Part shown: positions 46,028 to 54,742 of the stretch, piece by piece | Layout of the letters: every line of letters begins with the position of its first letter | Position numbering within the stretch: the stretch's first letter is position 1 | Origin: Bradyrhizobium sp. CCGE-LA001 | Lineage (GTDB): Bacteria; Pseudomonadota; Alphaproteobacteria; Rhizobiales; Xanthobacteraceae | Reading direction: 5' to 3' | Assembly (NCBI RefSeq): GCF_000296215.2 | Contig: NZ_CP013949.1 | Location: 124,001 to 188,000 of the forward strand | DNA length: 64,000 nucleotides | Position numbers and translations under genes: made by a program | Notes under the pieces: model-generated | What the model saw: the letters and a program-made list of their open reading frames with translations, nothing else | The model's database searches: none | Told to the model about the DNA's origin: nothing

Positions 46028-47228
46028 AGCGTTTTCGAGCGAAGTGGATACCGGTTCGCGCCAGGAAAACGCGTCAAAACAAGAATGCCAAGCTTTTGGC
46101 GTCTACGTGCACTGGCCGTTCTGCCTGTCGAAGTGCCCCTATTGCGACTTCAACAGCCACGTCCGCCACGCCGCGATCGACGAGGCGCGGTTTGCTTCCG
46201 CCTTTGAGTGCGAGATCGCGGCGACCGCCGAGCGCGCGCCCGGGCGCGAGGTCACCTCGATCTTCCTCGGCGGCGGCACGCCGTCGCTGATGCAGCCTGC
46301 AACCGTCGGCGCCGTGCTCGACGCCATCGGCAAGCACTGGTCCGTCGCAGGTGATGTCGAGGTAACGCTGGAGGCCAACCCCACCAGCGTCGAGGCCACG
46401 CGCTTCGCCGGCTATCGCAGCGCCGGAGTCAACCGCGTCTCGCTCGGCGTGCAGGCGCTCGACGATGCCTCGCTGAAGGCGCTCGGCCGCATGCACAGCG
46501 CCCGCGAAGCGCTCGATGCCGTTGCCATCGCGCGCCGCTCGTTCGATCGTTACTCATTCGACCTGATCTATGCCCGTCCCGACCAGACGCCGGCGGTGTG
46601 GGCCGATGAGCTGCGTCTCGCGATCGAGGAAGCCGCCGAGCATCTGTCGCTCTATCAATTGACGGTCGAGGAAGGCACGCCGTTCTTCGGCCTGCACCAG
46701 GCCGGCAAATTGAAGACACCGGACGAGGCGGTCGCGCGCGCGCTCTACGACGTCACGCAGGAGACCTGCGATAAGCTCGGCCTGCCCGCCTACGAGATCT
46801 CCAATCACGCGCGGCGCGGCGCCGAGTGCCGGCACAATCTGGTCTATTGGCGCGGCGAGGAATATGCCGGCATCGGACCCGGCGCCCACGGCCGTCTCGA
46901 CATCGACGGCGTGCGCCATGCCACCGCCACCGAGAAGCGTCCCGAAGCCTGGCTGATGCGGGTCGAGACCAATGGCCATGGCGTCGTCACCGACGAGCTC
47001 CTCAACAGCGAGGAACGCGCCGACGAGTTTTTGCTGATGGGACTGCGTCTTGCCGAAGGCATCGACCCCGAGCGCTACAAAACCCTCTCCGGCCGCCCGC
47101 TCGATCCCAAACGCATCGCGCTCTTGCGCGAGGAAGGCGCGATTACGGTCGATGCGACGGGACGCCTGCGCGTGACCAGCAGCGGATTCCCGGTGCTGGA
47201 TGCGGTAGTCGCGGATTTGGCGGCGTAG
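46014..47228 (+). CDS. hemW: HemW, radical SAM haem chaperone
   Basis: A 404-residue radical SAM protein; the HemW family inserts haem into respiratory proteins rather than being a coproporphyrinogen oxidase. The cluster motif CLSKCPYC and the HemW-type GGGTPSL, SLGVQALDD and LSLYQLTVEEGTPF are visible. The usual N-terminus FGVYVHWPFC is preceded by about 26 residues encoded by a rhizobial repeat (46027-46082). Either TTG at 46014 or GTG at 46044 could start; no Met exists between the repeat and the family core. Confidence 0.9.
   Translation: MSRDRAFSSEVDTGSRQENASKQECQAFGVYVHWPFCLSKCPYCDFNSHVRHAAIDEARFASAFECEIAATAERAPGREVTSIFLGGGTPSLMQPATVGAVLDAIGKHWSVAGDVEVTLEANPTSVEATRFAGYRSAGVNRVSLGVQALDDASLKALGRMHSAREALDAVAIARRSFDRYSFDLIYARPDQTPAVWADELRLAIEEAAEHLSLYQLTVEEGTPFFGLHQAGKLKTPDEAVARALYDVTQETCDKLGLPAYEISNHARRGAECRHNLVYWRGEEYAGIGPGAHGRLDIDGVRHATATEKRPEAWLMRVETNGHGVVTDELLNSEERADEFLLMGLRLAEGIDPERYKTLSGRPLDPKRIALLREEGAITVDATGRLRVTSSGFPVLDAVVADLAA
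46027..46082 (+). repeat. Repeat at the rdgB-hemW junction, inside the hemW frame
   Basis: GAGCGTTTTCGAGCGAAGTG followed by GATACCGGTTCGCG and GAAAACGCGTCAAAAC resembles, from memory, a common Bradyrhizobium element with inverted GTTTTC/GAAAAC arms. It overlaps the stop of rdgB and supplies the initial codons of hemW. Confidence 0.72.
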
Positions 47229-47236
47229 CGAGCCCT

Positions 47237-47330
47237 CGTAGGGTGGGCAAGGCGAAGCGTGCCCACGCAATTCCATGCAATCCGGAGAGACGGCGGGCAC
47301 GGCGCAAGTGCGTCTTTGCCCACCCTACGG
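47237..47330. repeat. Intergenic palindromic repeat, family E (copy 2)
   Basis: Arms CGTAGGGTGGGCAA and TTTGCCCACCCTACGG with inner CGTGCCCACGC and GGCGGGCACGG. Similar to the copy at 32724, 14.5 kb away. It lies between convergent genes. Confidence 0.88.
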
Positions 47331-47345
47331 CACTGTCGTCTTGAG

Positions 47346-48578
47346 CTACGCCCCAAAACTCTTCGGTGAGCCCGCGACTGCAGCGCCGCCGCCTTGCGTC
47401 ACCTTCATCACCGCAAGTCCACGCTCGTTCGTGCCATCAGCGCGGAAGCGGAACAGGCCGTCGATGCCGGCAAAGCCGGAGGGGTTGGTGAGTACATCAG
47501 AGGAGAAGCGCTGGCCCCCCTGCGTGCGTGCAAGCGCGGCGACGAGGGCGACCGCGTCATAGGCGAGGGTCGCGGTACGGATCGGCTCCGCGCCGTATTT
47601 GGTGCGGTAACGGCCGGAGAACGCGCGAAAGCCGGCCGGATCCGGTGCCGCATAGAGGCCACCCTGCAGCGCGGCGCTGGCATAGACGCGCGGATTGTCC
47701 CACAGACCGGTGCCGAGCATCTGGATGTTGCGCAAATTCGCGCCCGCCGCCGTCATCGCATCCGCCACCGACACGACGGCATCGCCGTCATCGGCAATGA
47801 ACAGCGCGTCCGCGCTGCCGAGCTGCTGCGCCACGGTCCGCGCCGGGGTGGCACGATCCGCGCCGTATCTCTCGAAGGCAACGATGCGCCCGCCACGCCG
47901 CGGCACCGCTGCCTTCACGGCGGCCTCGACGACATTGCCATAGGCATTGTCGGGCACGAGCACGGCGACCGAGCGCTTTCCAATGCTGGCGGAATATTCG
48001 ACGATGCGGTTGACGTCGGATTCCGGCAGGAACGAGAGCAGGTAGACGCCGCGTCCGGCGATGCTGGAATCGGTCGAGAACGCGATCACGGAGATGCCGC
48101 GCGTGCGGGCGACCTGCGCCACCGCCGGCACCGATTGCGCGAACAGCGGTCCCAGGATGATCTCGGCGCCCTCGTCGACCGCCTGCTGCGCACCGGCTTG
48201 CGCGCCTTGCGGGCTGCCATTGTCATCCTTGATCAGGAGCTGGATGTTCGGGTTCTGGAACTCGGCCAGCGCCATCTCGGCGGCGTTGCGCATGGATTGC
48301 GCGGCGAGGCCGGCATTGCCGGCGGCCGAGAGCGGCAGGATGACGGCGACCTTGACGCCGCCGGTGCCCGCGGTGGTGGCCTGCTGCGGGGGACCTGCCG
48401 GCTGCGCCGGAGGTGAAGAGCTGGAAAACGGGTTGGAGAACTGGCTGAGACTCTGCTGCACGCCGGCACAAGCCGAGAGCAGGGGCGTGCCGAGCAACAG
48501 GCCAAGCGCACTCCGCCGGGTCGCCCCTGAGATCGGGGGTCCCGAAACGGAAGACTTTGGATGTTGCGGCCCCACCAT
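47346..48578 (-). CDS. Penicillin-binding protein activator / periplasmic ligand-binding lipoprotein (LpoA-like)
   Basis: A 410-residue lipoprotein with a periplasmic ligand-binding fold. The signal contains an RR pair and a lipobox ending LLSAC (C37), so Tat-type lipoprotein export is possible. Following a Ser/Pro/Gln-rich linker, VAVILPLSAAGNAGLAAQSMRNAAEMALAEF is the start of the type I binding fold common to LivJ and LpoA-like proteins. In several bacteria LpoA activates PBP1a; that role is an inference. The gene is on the opposite strand to rsmI and diverges from it, as in many bacteria where lpoA and rsmI are neighbours. Confidence 0.8.
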   Translation of the reverse strand: MVGPQHPKSSVSGPPISGATRRSALGLLLGTPLLSACAGVQQSLSQFSNPFSSSSPPAQPAGPPQQATTAGTGGVKVAVILPLSAAGNAGLAAQSMRNAAEMALAEFQNPNIQLLIKDDNGSPQGAQAGAQQAVDEGAEIILGPLFAQSVPAVAQVARTRGISVIAFSTDSSIAGRGVYLLSFLPESDVNRIVEYSASIGKRSVAVLVPDNAYGNVVEAAVKAAVPRRGGRIVAFERYGADRATPARTVAQQLGSADALFIADDGDAVVSVADAMTAAGANLRNIQMLGTGLWDNPRVYASAALQGGLYAAPDPAGFRAFSGRYRTKYGAEPIRTATLAYDAVALVAALARTQGGQRFSSDVLTNPSGFAGIDGLFRFRADGTNERGLAVMKVTQGGGAAVAGSPKSFGA

Positions 48579-48910
48579 GGCAGTTTCTCTTCCGACCAGC
48601 CGTTGCCAGCCGGTTACAACTCGTTCCGCGACACAAGCCGCGGGATTCAGGCATATTGTCGGCAAACAGTTAACTAAAACAAAAGGATAATGATCGCTTA
48701 ACGCGGCCGTATCCTGAACTTTTGGCTAGCTGTCCACCCGTCCAGCATCAAGGTGGCGTTTCCGCCCTGAATATGACGCTGGTACTTCATTCCCTGGGAA
48801 TGTGATGCTTGCCGGATCAGATTCCAGTCTTCCTCACCCCTCGCCTCGGCGCGATCTTTTTCGACGAGCCGGTTCCCAGCCCTGCGGATCGTGCCTAAGT
48901 TGACTTCATT
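48579..48910. other. Divergent gap between LpoA-like gene and rsmI
   Basis: About 330 bp. The right third is a T/A-richer stretch close to 48670 and a promoter area for both genes. A 30-codon open frame on the minus strand (48698-48790) has a good GGGA site and ends RPR, but I cannot tell whether it is expressed. Confidence 0.45.
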
Positions 48911-49861
48911 ATGCGCGCAAAGCCGGCCCCGATAAATACGCCTGAAGACACAAAGGCCGCCCCGCGCGGATTCTCCATCGATGCCCATCGGCTTGCGGCG
49001 CCGAAGGCCGCGCCTGGCCTCCATCTGGTCGCAACGCCGATCGGCAATCTCGGCGACATCACGGTCCGCGCGCTGCAGACGCTTGCCGGCGTGGACGTCA
49101 TCGCCTGCGAGGACACGCGCATCACGCGGCGCCTGACCGAGCGCTACGCCATTACCGCGCAGCTCAAGCCATATCACGAGCACAACGCCGAAGCGGCGCG
49201 CCCGAAGATTCTCGAGGCGCTTGCGGCCGGCGGCTCGATCGCGCTGGTCTCCGATGCCGGCACCCCGCTGATCTCCGATCCCGGCTTCAAGCTGGTGCGC
49301 GAGGTCTGCGCCGCCGGCCACGCGGTCTACGCGCTGCCCGGCCCGTCCTCGGTGCTGGCCGCGCTGTCGGTCGCGGCGCTGCCGACCGATCGCTTCTTCT
49401 TCGAGGGCTTCTTGCCGGCGAAATCGGCTGCGCGCCGCGCCCGCCTCGCCGAGCTTGCCCGCATCGATGCGACGCTGGTGATGTTCGACTCCGGCAACCG
49501 CGTGCAGGACACGCTGGTCGAGCTCGCCGAGATCATGGGACCACGCGAGGCCGCGATCTGCCGCGAGCTGACGAAGCTGCATGAGGAGATTTCGCGAGCG
49601 ACGCTGGCCGAATTGGCGCGCGACGCGGACGCGCTGGAGACGCGCGGCGAATTCGTGCTGGTGATCGCGCCGCCGGCATCCGACGCGCAGGTGCTGACAT
49701 CGGGTGCGCTCGATGATCTCTTGCGCGATCAGCTCGCCGTGCACAGCGTCAAGGATGCCGTGGCGCATGCGGTCGCGTTGTCGGGCCGGCCGCGCCGCGA
49801 GGTCTATGCCCGCGCGCTCGAACTTGCAAAGGACCTGCGAGGCGGCGATGGCGAAGCCTGA
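48911..49861 (+). CDS. rsmI: 16S rRNA (cytidine-2'-O)-methyltransferase RsmI
   Basis: A 316-residue tetrapyrrole-methylase-fold enzyme that methylates the 2'-O of C1402 in 16S rRNA. Signature ATPIGNLGDITVRAL in the N-terminus and GTPLISDPGFKLVRE; a DRFFFEGFLP segment follows. About 25 residues longer at the N-terminus (AKPAPINTPEDTKAAP) than E. coli. It overlaps yraN by 14 bp and begins an rsmI-yraN-gshB operon. Confidence 0.95.
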   Translation: MRAKPAPINTPEDTKAAPRGFSIDAHRLAAPKAAPGLHLVATPIGNLGDITVRALQTLAGVDVIACEDTRITRRLTERYAITAQLKPYHEHNAEAARPKILEALAAGGSIALVSDAGTPLISDPGFKLVREVCAAGHAVYALPGPSSVLAALSVAALPTDRFFFEGFLPAKSAARRARLAELARIDATLVMFDSGNRVQDTLVELAEIMGPREAAICRELTKLHEEISRATLAELARDADALETRGEFVLVIAPPASDAQVLTSGALDDLLRDQLAVHSVKDAVAHAVALSGRPRREVYARALELAKDLRGGDGEA

Positions 49862-50249
49862 GATCCCGGCGGAACCGAAAGTCGCCTCGCCCGAGCGCGT
49901 CGCCGCGTTCCGCACCGGCATCTCGGCGGAGAGCCGCGCCGCCGCCTATCTCATGGCCAAGGGCTATCGTATCCTCGCCAAGCGTTACCGCACCCCGCAT
50001 GGCGAGATCGACATCGTCGCGCGGCGCCGCAATCTGATCGCCTTCGTCGAGGTCAAGGCACGCGCCACGCTGGATGACGCCGCCTTCGCCGTGACGCCGC
50101 GTCAGCAGCAGCGCATCGTCAACGCGGCGCAGGGATGGCTCGTGGCGCATCCCGAGCATGCCGAATTCGAATTGCGATTCGACGCCATGCTGATTGCGCC
50201 GCGGTCACTTCCGCGCCATGTGTTGGCGGCATTCGACGCCTCGACCTGA
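49848..50249 (+). CDS. YraN family (UPF0102) endonuclease-like protein
   Basis: A 133-residue small protein with a restriction-endonuclease-like core: GEIDIVARRRNLIAFVEVKAR carries the D-ExK motif of a PD-(D/E)xK nuclease. The family is associated with rsmI throughout proteobacteria; the cellular job is unknown. The ATG at 49848 overlaps rsmI. Confidence 0.93.
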   Translation: MAKPEIPAEPKVASPERVAAFRTGISAESRAAAYLMAKGYRILAKRYRTPHGEIDIVARRRNLIAFVEVKARATLDDAAFAVTPRQQQRIVNAAQGWLVAHPEHAEFELRFDAMLIAPRSLPRHVLAAFDAST

Positions 50250-50259
50250 AAGGCAGACC

Positions 50260-51204
50260 ATGAAACTCAACGTCGCCGTCCAGATGGACCCTATCGCCCG
50301 CATCAACATCAAGGGCGATTCCACCTTCGCGCTGCTCCTGGAGGCGCAGAAGCGCGGCCACGGCCTGTCCTATTACACGCCCGACAAGCTCTCGATGGTC
50401 GGCGACGAACTCGTCGCGCCGGTTCAGCTCCTCTCCGTGCGCGATGAGCCGGGTGATCATTTCACCCTCGGCGAGCCCCGGCGCGAGGCGCTCAACGGTT
50501 TCGACGTGGTGCTGCTCCGCCAGGACCCGCCGTTCGACCTCGCCTATATCACCTCGACGCATTTCCTCGAACGCATCCATCCGAAGACGCTGGTCGTCAA
50601 CGACCCCGTCTCGGTGCGCAACGCGCCCGAGAAGCTGTTCGTGATGAACTTTCCGCAGCTAATGCCGCCGACCCTGATCTCGCGCGACCTCGACGAGATC
50701 AACGCGTTCCGCGACAAGCACGGCGCCGTCGTGATGAAGCCGCTGCACGGCCATGGCGGCGCGGCGGTGTTCCGCGTGATGCCGCAGGACATGAATTTCG
50801 GCTCGCTGTTCGACATGTTCTCCGTCACTTTCAAGGAGCCGTGGGTGATCCAACAATTCATCCCCGAGGTGAAGCACGGCGACAAGCGAATCATCCTCGT
50901 CAACGGCGAGTTCGCCGGCGCCGTGAACCGCGTCCCCGCCGCGGACGACCTCCGCTCCAACATGGTGCGCGGCGGCGCGGCGCAGGAGACCGAGCTCACC
51001 CCGCGCGAGCGCGAGATCTGCGCCACCGTCGGCCCGGCGCTGCGCGAGCGCGGCCTGCTGTTCGTCGGCATCGACGTCATCAACGGCAACCTCACCGAGA
51101 TCAACGTGACCTCACCGACCGGCATCCGTGCCATCGCGCGGCTCGGCGGCCCTGACGTTGCGGCGAAGATCTGGGACGCGATCGAAGCGAAGCGGAAGAA
51201 GTAG
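50260..51204 (+). CDS. gshB: Glutathione synthetase
   Basis: A 314-residue ATP-grasp ligase that joins gamma-glutamylcysteine and glycine. VMKPLHGHGGAAVFR is the ATP-binding glycine loop; INGNLTEINVTSPTGIRAI is the C-terminal metal and product site. The start at 50260 has AGG upstream. Third gene of the rsmI-yraN-gshB unit (10 bp gap), a widespread order. Confidence 0.97.
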   Translation: MKLNVAVQMDPIARINIKGDSTFALLLEAQKRGHGLSYYTPDKLSMVGDELVAPVQLLSVRDEPGDHFTLGEPRREALNGFDVVLLRQDPPFDLAYITSTHFLERIHPKTLVVNDPVSVRNAPEKLFVMNFPQLMPPTLISRDLDEINAFRDKHGAVVMKPLHGHGGAAVFRVMPQDMNFGSLFDMFSVTFKEPWVIQQFIPEVKHGDKRIILVNGEFAGAVNRVPAADDLRSNMVRGGAAQETELTPREREICATVGPALRERGLLFVGIDVINGNLTEINVTSPTGIRAIARLGGPDVAAKIWDAIEAKRKK

Positions 51205-51609
51205 CTTCGTAATGCGGAGGGAGCCGCCCCCAGTTCCGCTGTCATGCCCCGCGATGGCGGGGCATCCAGTACGCCGCGGCCTTTCGGTTCAATCACTGCC
51301 GCTTCTGGGATACTGGATCGCCCGCCTTCGCGGGCGATGACAACGTCGCGCGCCCTGACATCACGCCCCCCTAACCACCTATTCACCATGACGCCGCCGC
51401 TATCATGCGAGCGGATGCGCCTGCTCTGCGTGAAACTACGGGGCCGCTGGCCGAGCGAATAACGCCGCGTTCACCATTCGCGGAAAACCAGCGCTGTGAC
51501 CGGCCATCACATTCGGCCTCGCAACACCCCTTATACTTTTACTCCCTACTCATCGACATGGGGAACCCGCCAGGTGCGGTCCGAGTGCCCCGCGTAAGAG
51601 TAGAAGCGT
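51205..51609. other. Gap before the Cpa block
   Basis: About 400 bp. Contains a family A' repeat at 51240-51342 and, after it, a more AT-rich stretch near 51530 (CTTATACTTTTACTCC) that could hold the cpaB promoter. No supported gene; the small open frames lack a family or good start. Confidence 0.5.
51240..51342. repeat. Intergenic palindromic repeat, family A' (copy 6)
   Basis: TGTCATGCCCCGCGATGGCG at the left and TTCGCGGGCGATGACA at the right with GGCATCCAGTACGCCGCGGC and ATACTGGATCGCCCG inner arms. It is very similar to the copies at 11369 and 12863, 40 kb away. Confidence 0.9.
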
Positions 51610-52419
51610 ATGAATACCGCACGCATTGTCGTTCTCGTCATCGCGCTCGGCGCCGGCGGCGTCGCTGCGTATCTGGCGAGCGGCTATCAGAATGAACCCG
51701 CGCCCGTTCTGCCCGTCGCCGAGAAGCTGCCGACGGTCGAGGTCCTGGTCGCGAAGAACGACATCGGGCTCGGCCAGGCCGTGAAGCCCGAGGATCTGCA
51801 ATGGCAGGTCTGGCCGGCGGCGACCGCGAGCAGCGCCTTCATCCGCCGCGACGGCAGGCCCGACGCGCAGATCCAGATCGCCGGCTCGATCGCACGCGTG
51901 CCGTTGATGCAGGGCGAACCGATCCGCGAACAGAAGCTGGTCAGGGCCGAAGGCTCCGGCTTCATGGCCGCCATCCTGCCCTCCGGCATGCGGGCCGTCT
52001 CCACCGAAATTTCAGCCGAGACCGGCGCCGGCGGGTTCATCCTGCCGAACGACCGCGTCGACATCGTGCTGACCCGCCGCCTGAAGAATCCCGACCCCAA
52101 CGGCACGACCGGCAACGATCTCATCTTGTCCGAGGTCATCCTGACCAACATCCGCGTGCTCGCGATCGACCAGGCGCCCAAGGAAAAGGACGGCCAGACC
52201 GCCGTCGTCGGCAAGACCGTCACGCTCGAGCTCAAGCCCGAACAGGTCGCCACGCTGTCGGCCGCACGCCAGGGCGGCACGCTCCAGCTCGCGCTGCGGA
52301 GCATCGTCGATGCCAAGGCCGTCGACGATCCGATCGAGGACCAGGCGGCCAAGCGTTCCGACGGCGTCAACGTGATCCGCTACGGGGTGCAGGCGCGGCA
52401 ACTGACGTCACAGAAGTGA
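51610..52419 (+). CDS. cpaB: Flp pilus assembly protein CpaB (RcpC-like)
   Basis: A 269-residue periplasmic protein with an N-terminal membrane anchor (NTARIVVLVIALGAGGVAAYL) and an SAF/AFP-like domain. LPTVEVLVAKNDIGLGQAVKPEDLQWQVWP is the family signature, followed by GQPIREQKLV-type segments (GEPIREQKLVRAEGSGFMAA). Acts with CpaC in the secretin complex of tight-adherence (Tad) pili. Begins a co-directional series cpaB-cpaC-cpaD-cpaE. Confidence 0.94.
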   Translation: MNTARIVVLVIALGAGGVAAYLASGYQNEPAPVLPVAEKLPTVEVLVAKNDIGLGQAVKPEDLQWQVWPAATASSAFIRRDGRPDAQIQIAGSIARVPLMQGEPIREQKLVRAEGSGFMAAILPSGMRAVSTEISAETGAGGFILPNDRVDIVLTRRLKNPDPNGTTGNDLILSEVILTNIRVLAIDQAPKEKDGQTAVVGKTVTLELKPEQVATLSAARQGGTLQLALRSIVDAKAVDDPIEDQAAKRSDGVNVIRYGVQARQLTSQK

Positions 52420-52432
52420 TGATGGGGATAGC

Positions 52433-53950
52433 ATGAAGTTTGGGGGTGATCGGACGGGCCTGCGCATTCGGGGGAAGCGCGCGCGCTCGGTCTGGAAGGG
52501 GACGATGCTGATGCTGGGGCTGCTTGCAGCCCCAGACCCGGTCAGCGCCGGGGAGATGCCGGTCGGCGACCAGGCGCCGATGCAGGCGCCCGATCTGGGC
52601 CTGTCGCCGGTTTCGTCGATCGCGTCGGCGCGAACACGCTTTCTGGCGCTCGGCATCGGCAAGTCCGTCGTCATCGACCTGCCGCGCGAGGTCAAGGACG
52701 TGCTGGTGGCCGATCCCAAGATCGCCAACGCGGTGATCCGCTCGTCCCAGCGGGCCTATATCATCGGCGGCCAGGTCGGCCAGACCAACGTGGTGTTCTT
52801 CTCCGCCGACGGCCAGCAGGTCGCCGCCTACGACATCGCGGTGAAACGCGACCTCAATGGCATGCGCACCGCGCTGCGGCAGTCGCTGCCCGGCGTGCAG
52901 ATCGAAGGCGTCGGCGACAGCGTAATGCTGACCGGCTCGGTGTCGAGCCCGGTCGAGGCGCAGCAGGCCGGCGAGGTCGCCGCCAAGCTCGTCGGCGGCG
53001 CGGACAAGGTCGTCAACAACATCGTCGTGCGCGGCCGCGACCAGGTGATGCTCAAGGTCGTTGTCGGCGAGGTGCGCCGCGACATCGTCAAGCAGCTCGG
53101 CGTCGACCTCAGCGCCAGCCTGAACGCCGGCACCGCGGTGGTCAACTTCAATAATTCCAATCCGTTCTCGGTCTCGGGTGGACCGATCGTCGGCAGCAAC
53201 GGGCTCGGCGTCGCCGGCCTCGCCAAGGGCGTCGCCACCGTCAGCGCCACGATGCGCGCCATGGAAAGCGCCGGCGTCATGCGCACGCTCGCCGAGCCGA
53301 GCCTGACCGCGATCTCGGGCGAATCCGCCACCTTCATCGCCGGCGGCGAATTCCCGATTCCCGCAGGCTATTCCTGCGATCCCGTCACCCACGTCTGTAC
53401 CACCCAGATCACCTACAAAAAGTTCGGCATCTCCTTGAACTTCACTCCGGTCGTGCTCAGCGAAGGCCGCATCAGCCTGCGCGTGATGACCGAGGTCTCG
53501 GAGTTGTCGAATACCAACGCGATCACGCTGACCCAGGCGCTTTCCTCGACCTCGAGCAACTCGGTCACCATCCCGTCGATCCAGACCCGCCGCGCCGAAA
53601 CCACCCTGGAAATTCCCTCCGGCGGCTCGATGGCGATGGCCGGCTTGATCCAGCAGAAGACCAAGCAGGCGATCAACGGCCTGCCCGGCGTCGACCAGAT
53701 CCCGATCATCGGCGCGCTGTTCCGCAGCCAGGACTTCGTCAACAACGAGACCGAGCTGATGGTGATCGTGACGCCCTATGTGGTGCGCGCGGTCGCCCAG
53801 AAGGAATTGTCGCGCCCCGACGACGGCTTCGCGCCCGCCTCCGATGCGCAGACCGCACTGCTCGGCCGCATGAACCGCCTCTACGGCGTCACGCGGCGGG
53901 TCGATCCGATCAACGGCGCGCCCGGCGATTTCGGCTTCATCATCGATTGA
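52433..53950 (+). CDS. cpaC: Pilus secretin CpaC (RcpA-like)
   Basis: A 505-residue outer-membrane secretin. Signal region ending around GLLAAPDPVSAGE, then an N-terminal pilus-secretin domain (KSVVIDLPREVKDVLVADPKIANAV), and a secretin core with EPSLTAISGESATFIAGGEFPIP and PSIQTRRAETTLEIPSGGSMAMAGL. It forms the channel through which the pilus fibre leaves. 13 bp after cpaB. Confidence 0.95.
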   Translation: MKFGGDRTGLRIRGKRARSVWKGTMLMLGLLAAPDPVSAGEMPVGDQAPMQAPDLGLSPVSSIASARTRFLALGIGKSVVIDLPREVKDVLVADPKIANAVIRSSQRAYIIGGQVGQTNVVFFSADGQQVAAYDIAVKRDLNGMRTALRQSLPGVQIEGVGDSVMLTGSVSSPVEAQQAGEVAAKLVGGADKVVNNIVVRGRDQVMLKVVVGEVRRDIVKQLGVDLSASLNAGTAVVNFNNSNPFSVSGGPIVGSNGLGVAGLAKGVATVSATMRAMESAGVMRTLAEPSLTAISGESATFIAGGEFPIPAGYSCDPVTHVCTTQITYKKFGISLNFTPVVLSEGRISLRVMTEVSELSNTNAITLTQALSSTSSNSVTIPSIQTRRAETTLEIPSGGSMAMAGLIQQKTKQAINGLPGVDQIPIIGALFRSQDFVNNETELMVIVTPYVVRAVAQKELSRPDDGFAPASDAQTALLGRMNRLYGVTRRVDPINGAPGDFGFIID

Positions 53951-54007
53951 AGACGAACGGACGGGTTTGGGAAGCGGGACGGGAATTCGGGGCGAGGAGA
54001 AGAAGCG

Positions 54008-54742
54008 ATGACGAAAACGATGACCGATCGACGTCGCAATTTGAGCATCGCGCTGGCGCTGACGGCGCTCTCCGTCATGCTGGGCGCGTGCAACACCGCC
54101 GGCGAGATCGTCACTCAGACGGTGCCGACCGATTATCGCCAGCGCCATCCGATCGCGGTGCAGGAAGGCAGGAAATCGATCGTGATCTTCGTCGGCAAGG
54201 CGCGCGGCGGCCTTTCGGCTGCGCAGCACGCGGATGTCGCCGGCATCGCCCGGGACTGGATGCGTGAAGGCACCGGCTCCGTCGTCGTCGATGTCCCCGT
54301 CGACACCGCGAATTCGCGCGCTGCCGCAGCAACCTATCGGGAAATCCGTGCGGTGCTCGCGTCCGGCGGCGTGCCGTCGCGTGCCATCGTCCAGCATCCC
54401 TATCGCCCTGAAGACCCCGGCCTGCTGCCGACGATCCGGTTGAGCTATTCCAAGATCACCGCGACGGCCGGCCCCTGCGGGCTGTGGCCGGAAGACGTCG
54501 GTCCGAACATCCTCGATCCCGGCTACAACGAGAACCAGCCGTACTTCAATCTCGGCTGCGCCAGTCAGCGCAATCTCGCGGCGATGATCGACAACCCCGC
54601 CGACCTCGAGCAGCCGCGCGCCGAGACGCCCGCCTACACCGCGCGGCGCGACATCGCCTTCGAACGCTATCGCAAGGGCTCGACGACGACCACCACCTAT
54701 CCCGAGGCCGACAAGGCCAAACTCAGCGATACCGGCAAATGA
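54008..54742 (+). CDS. cpaD: Pilus assembly lipoprotein CpaD
   Basis: A 244-residue predicted lipoprotein with a lipobox LGAC (C28). The mature part has LPTDYRQRHPIAV-like VPTDYRQRHPIAVQEGR, the signature of CpaD/TadZ-adjacent proteins needed for secretin assembly. It overlaps cpaE by 4 bp (ATGA), giving translational coupling. Confidence 0.9.
   Translation: MTKTMTDRRRNLSIALALTALSVMLGACNTAGEIVTQTVPTDYRQRHPIAVQEGRKSIVIFVGKARGGLSAAQHADVAGIARDWMREGTGSVVVDVPVDTANSRAAAATYREIRAVLASGGVPSRAIVQHPYRPEDPGLLPTIRLSYSKITATAGPCGLWPEDVGPNILDPGYNENQPYFNLGCASQRNLAAMIDNPADLEQPRAETPAYTARRDIAFERYRKGSTTTTTYPEADKAKLSDTGK

Noticed and set aside
51405..51695. Small pilin-like gene just before cpaB
   Set aside because: The frame overlaps cpaB, has no prepilin cleavage motif and no hydrophobic helix.
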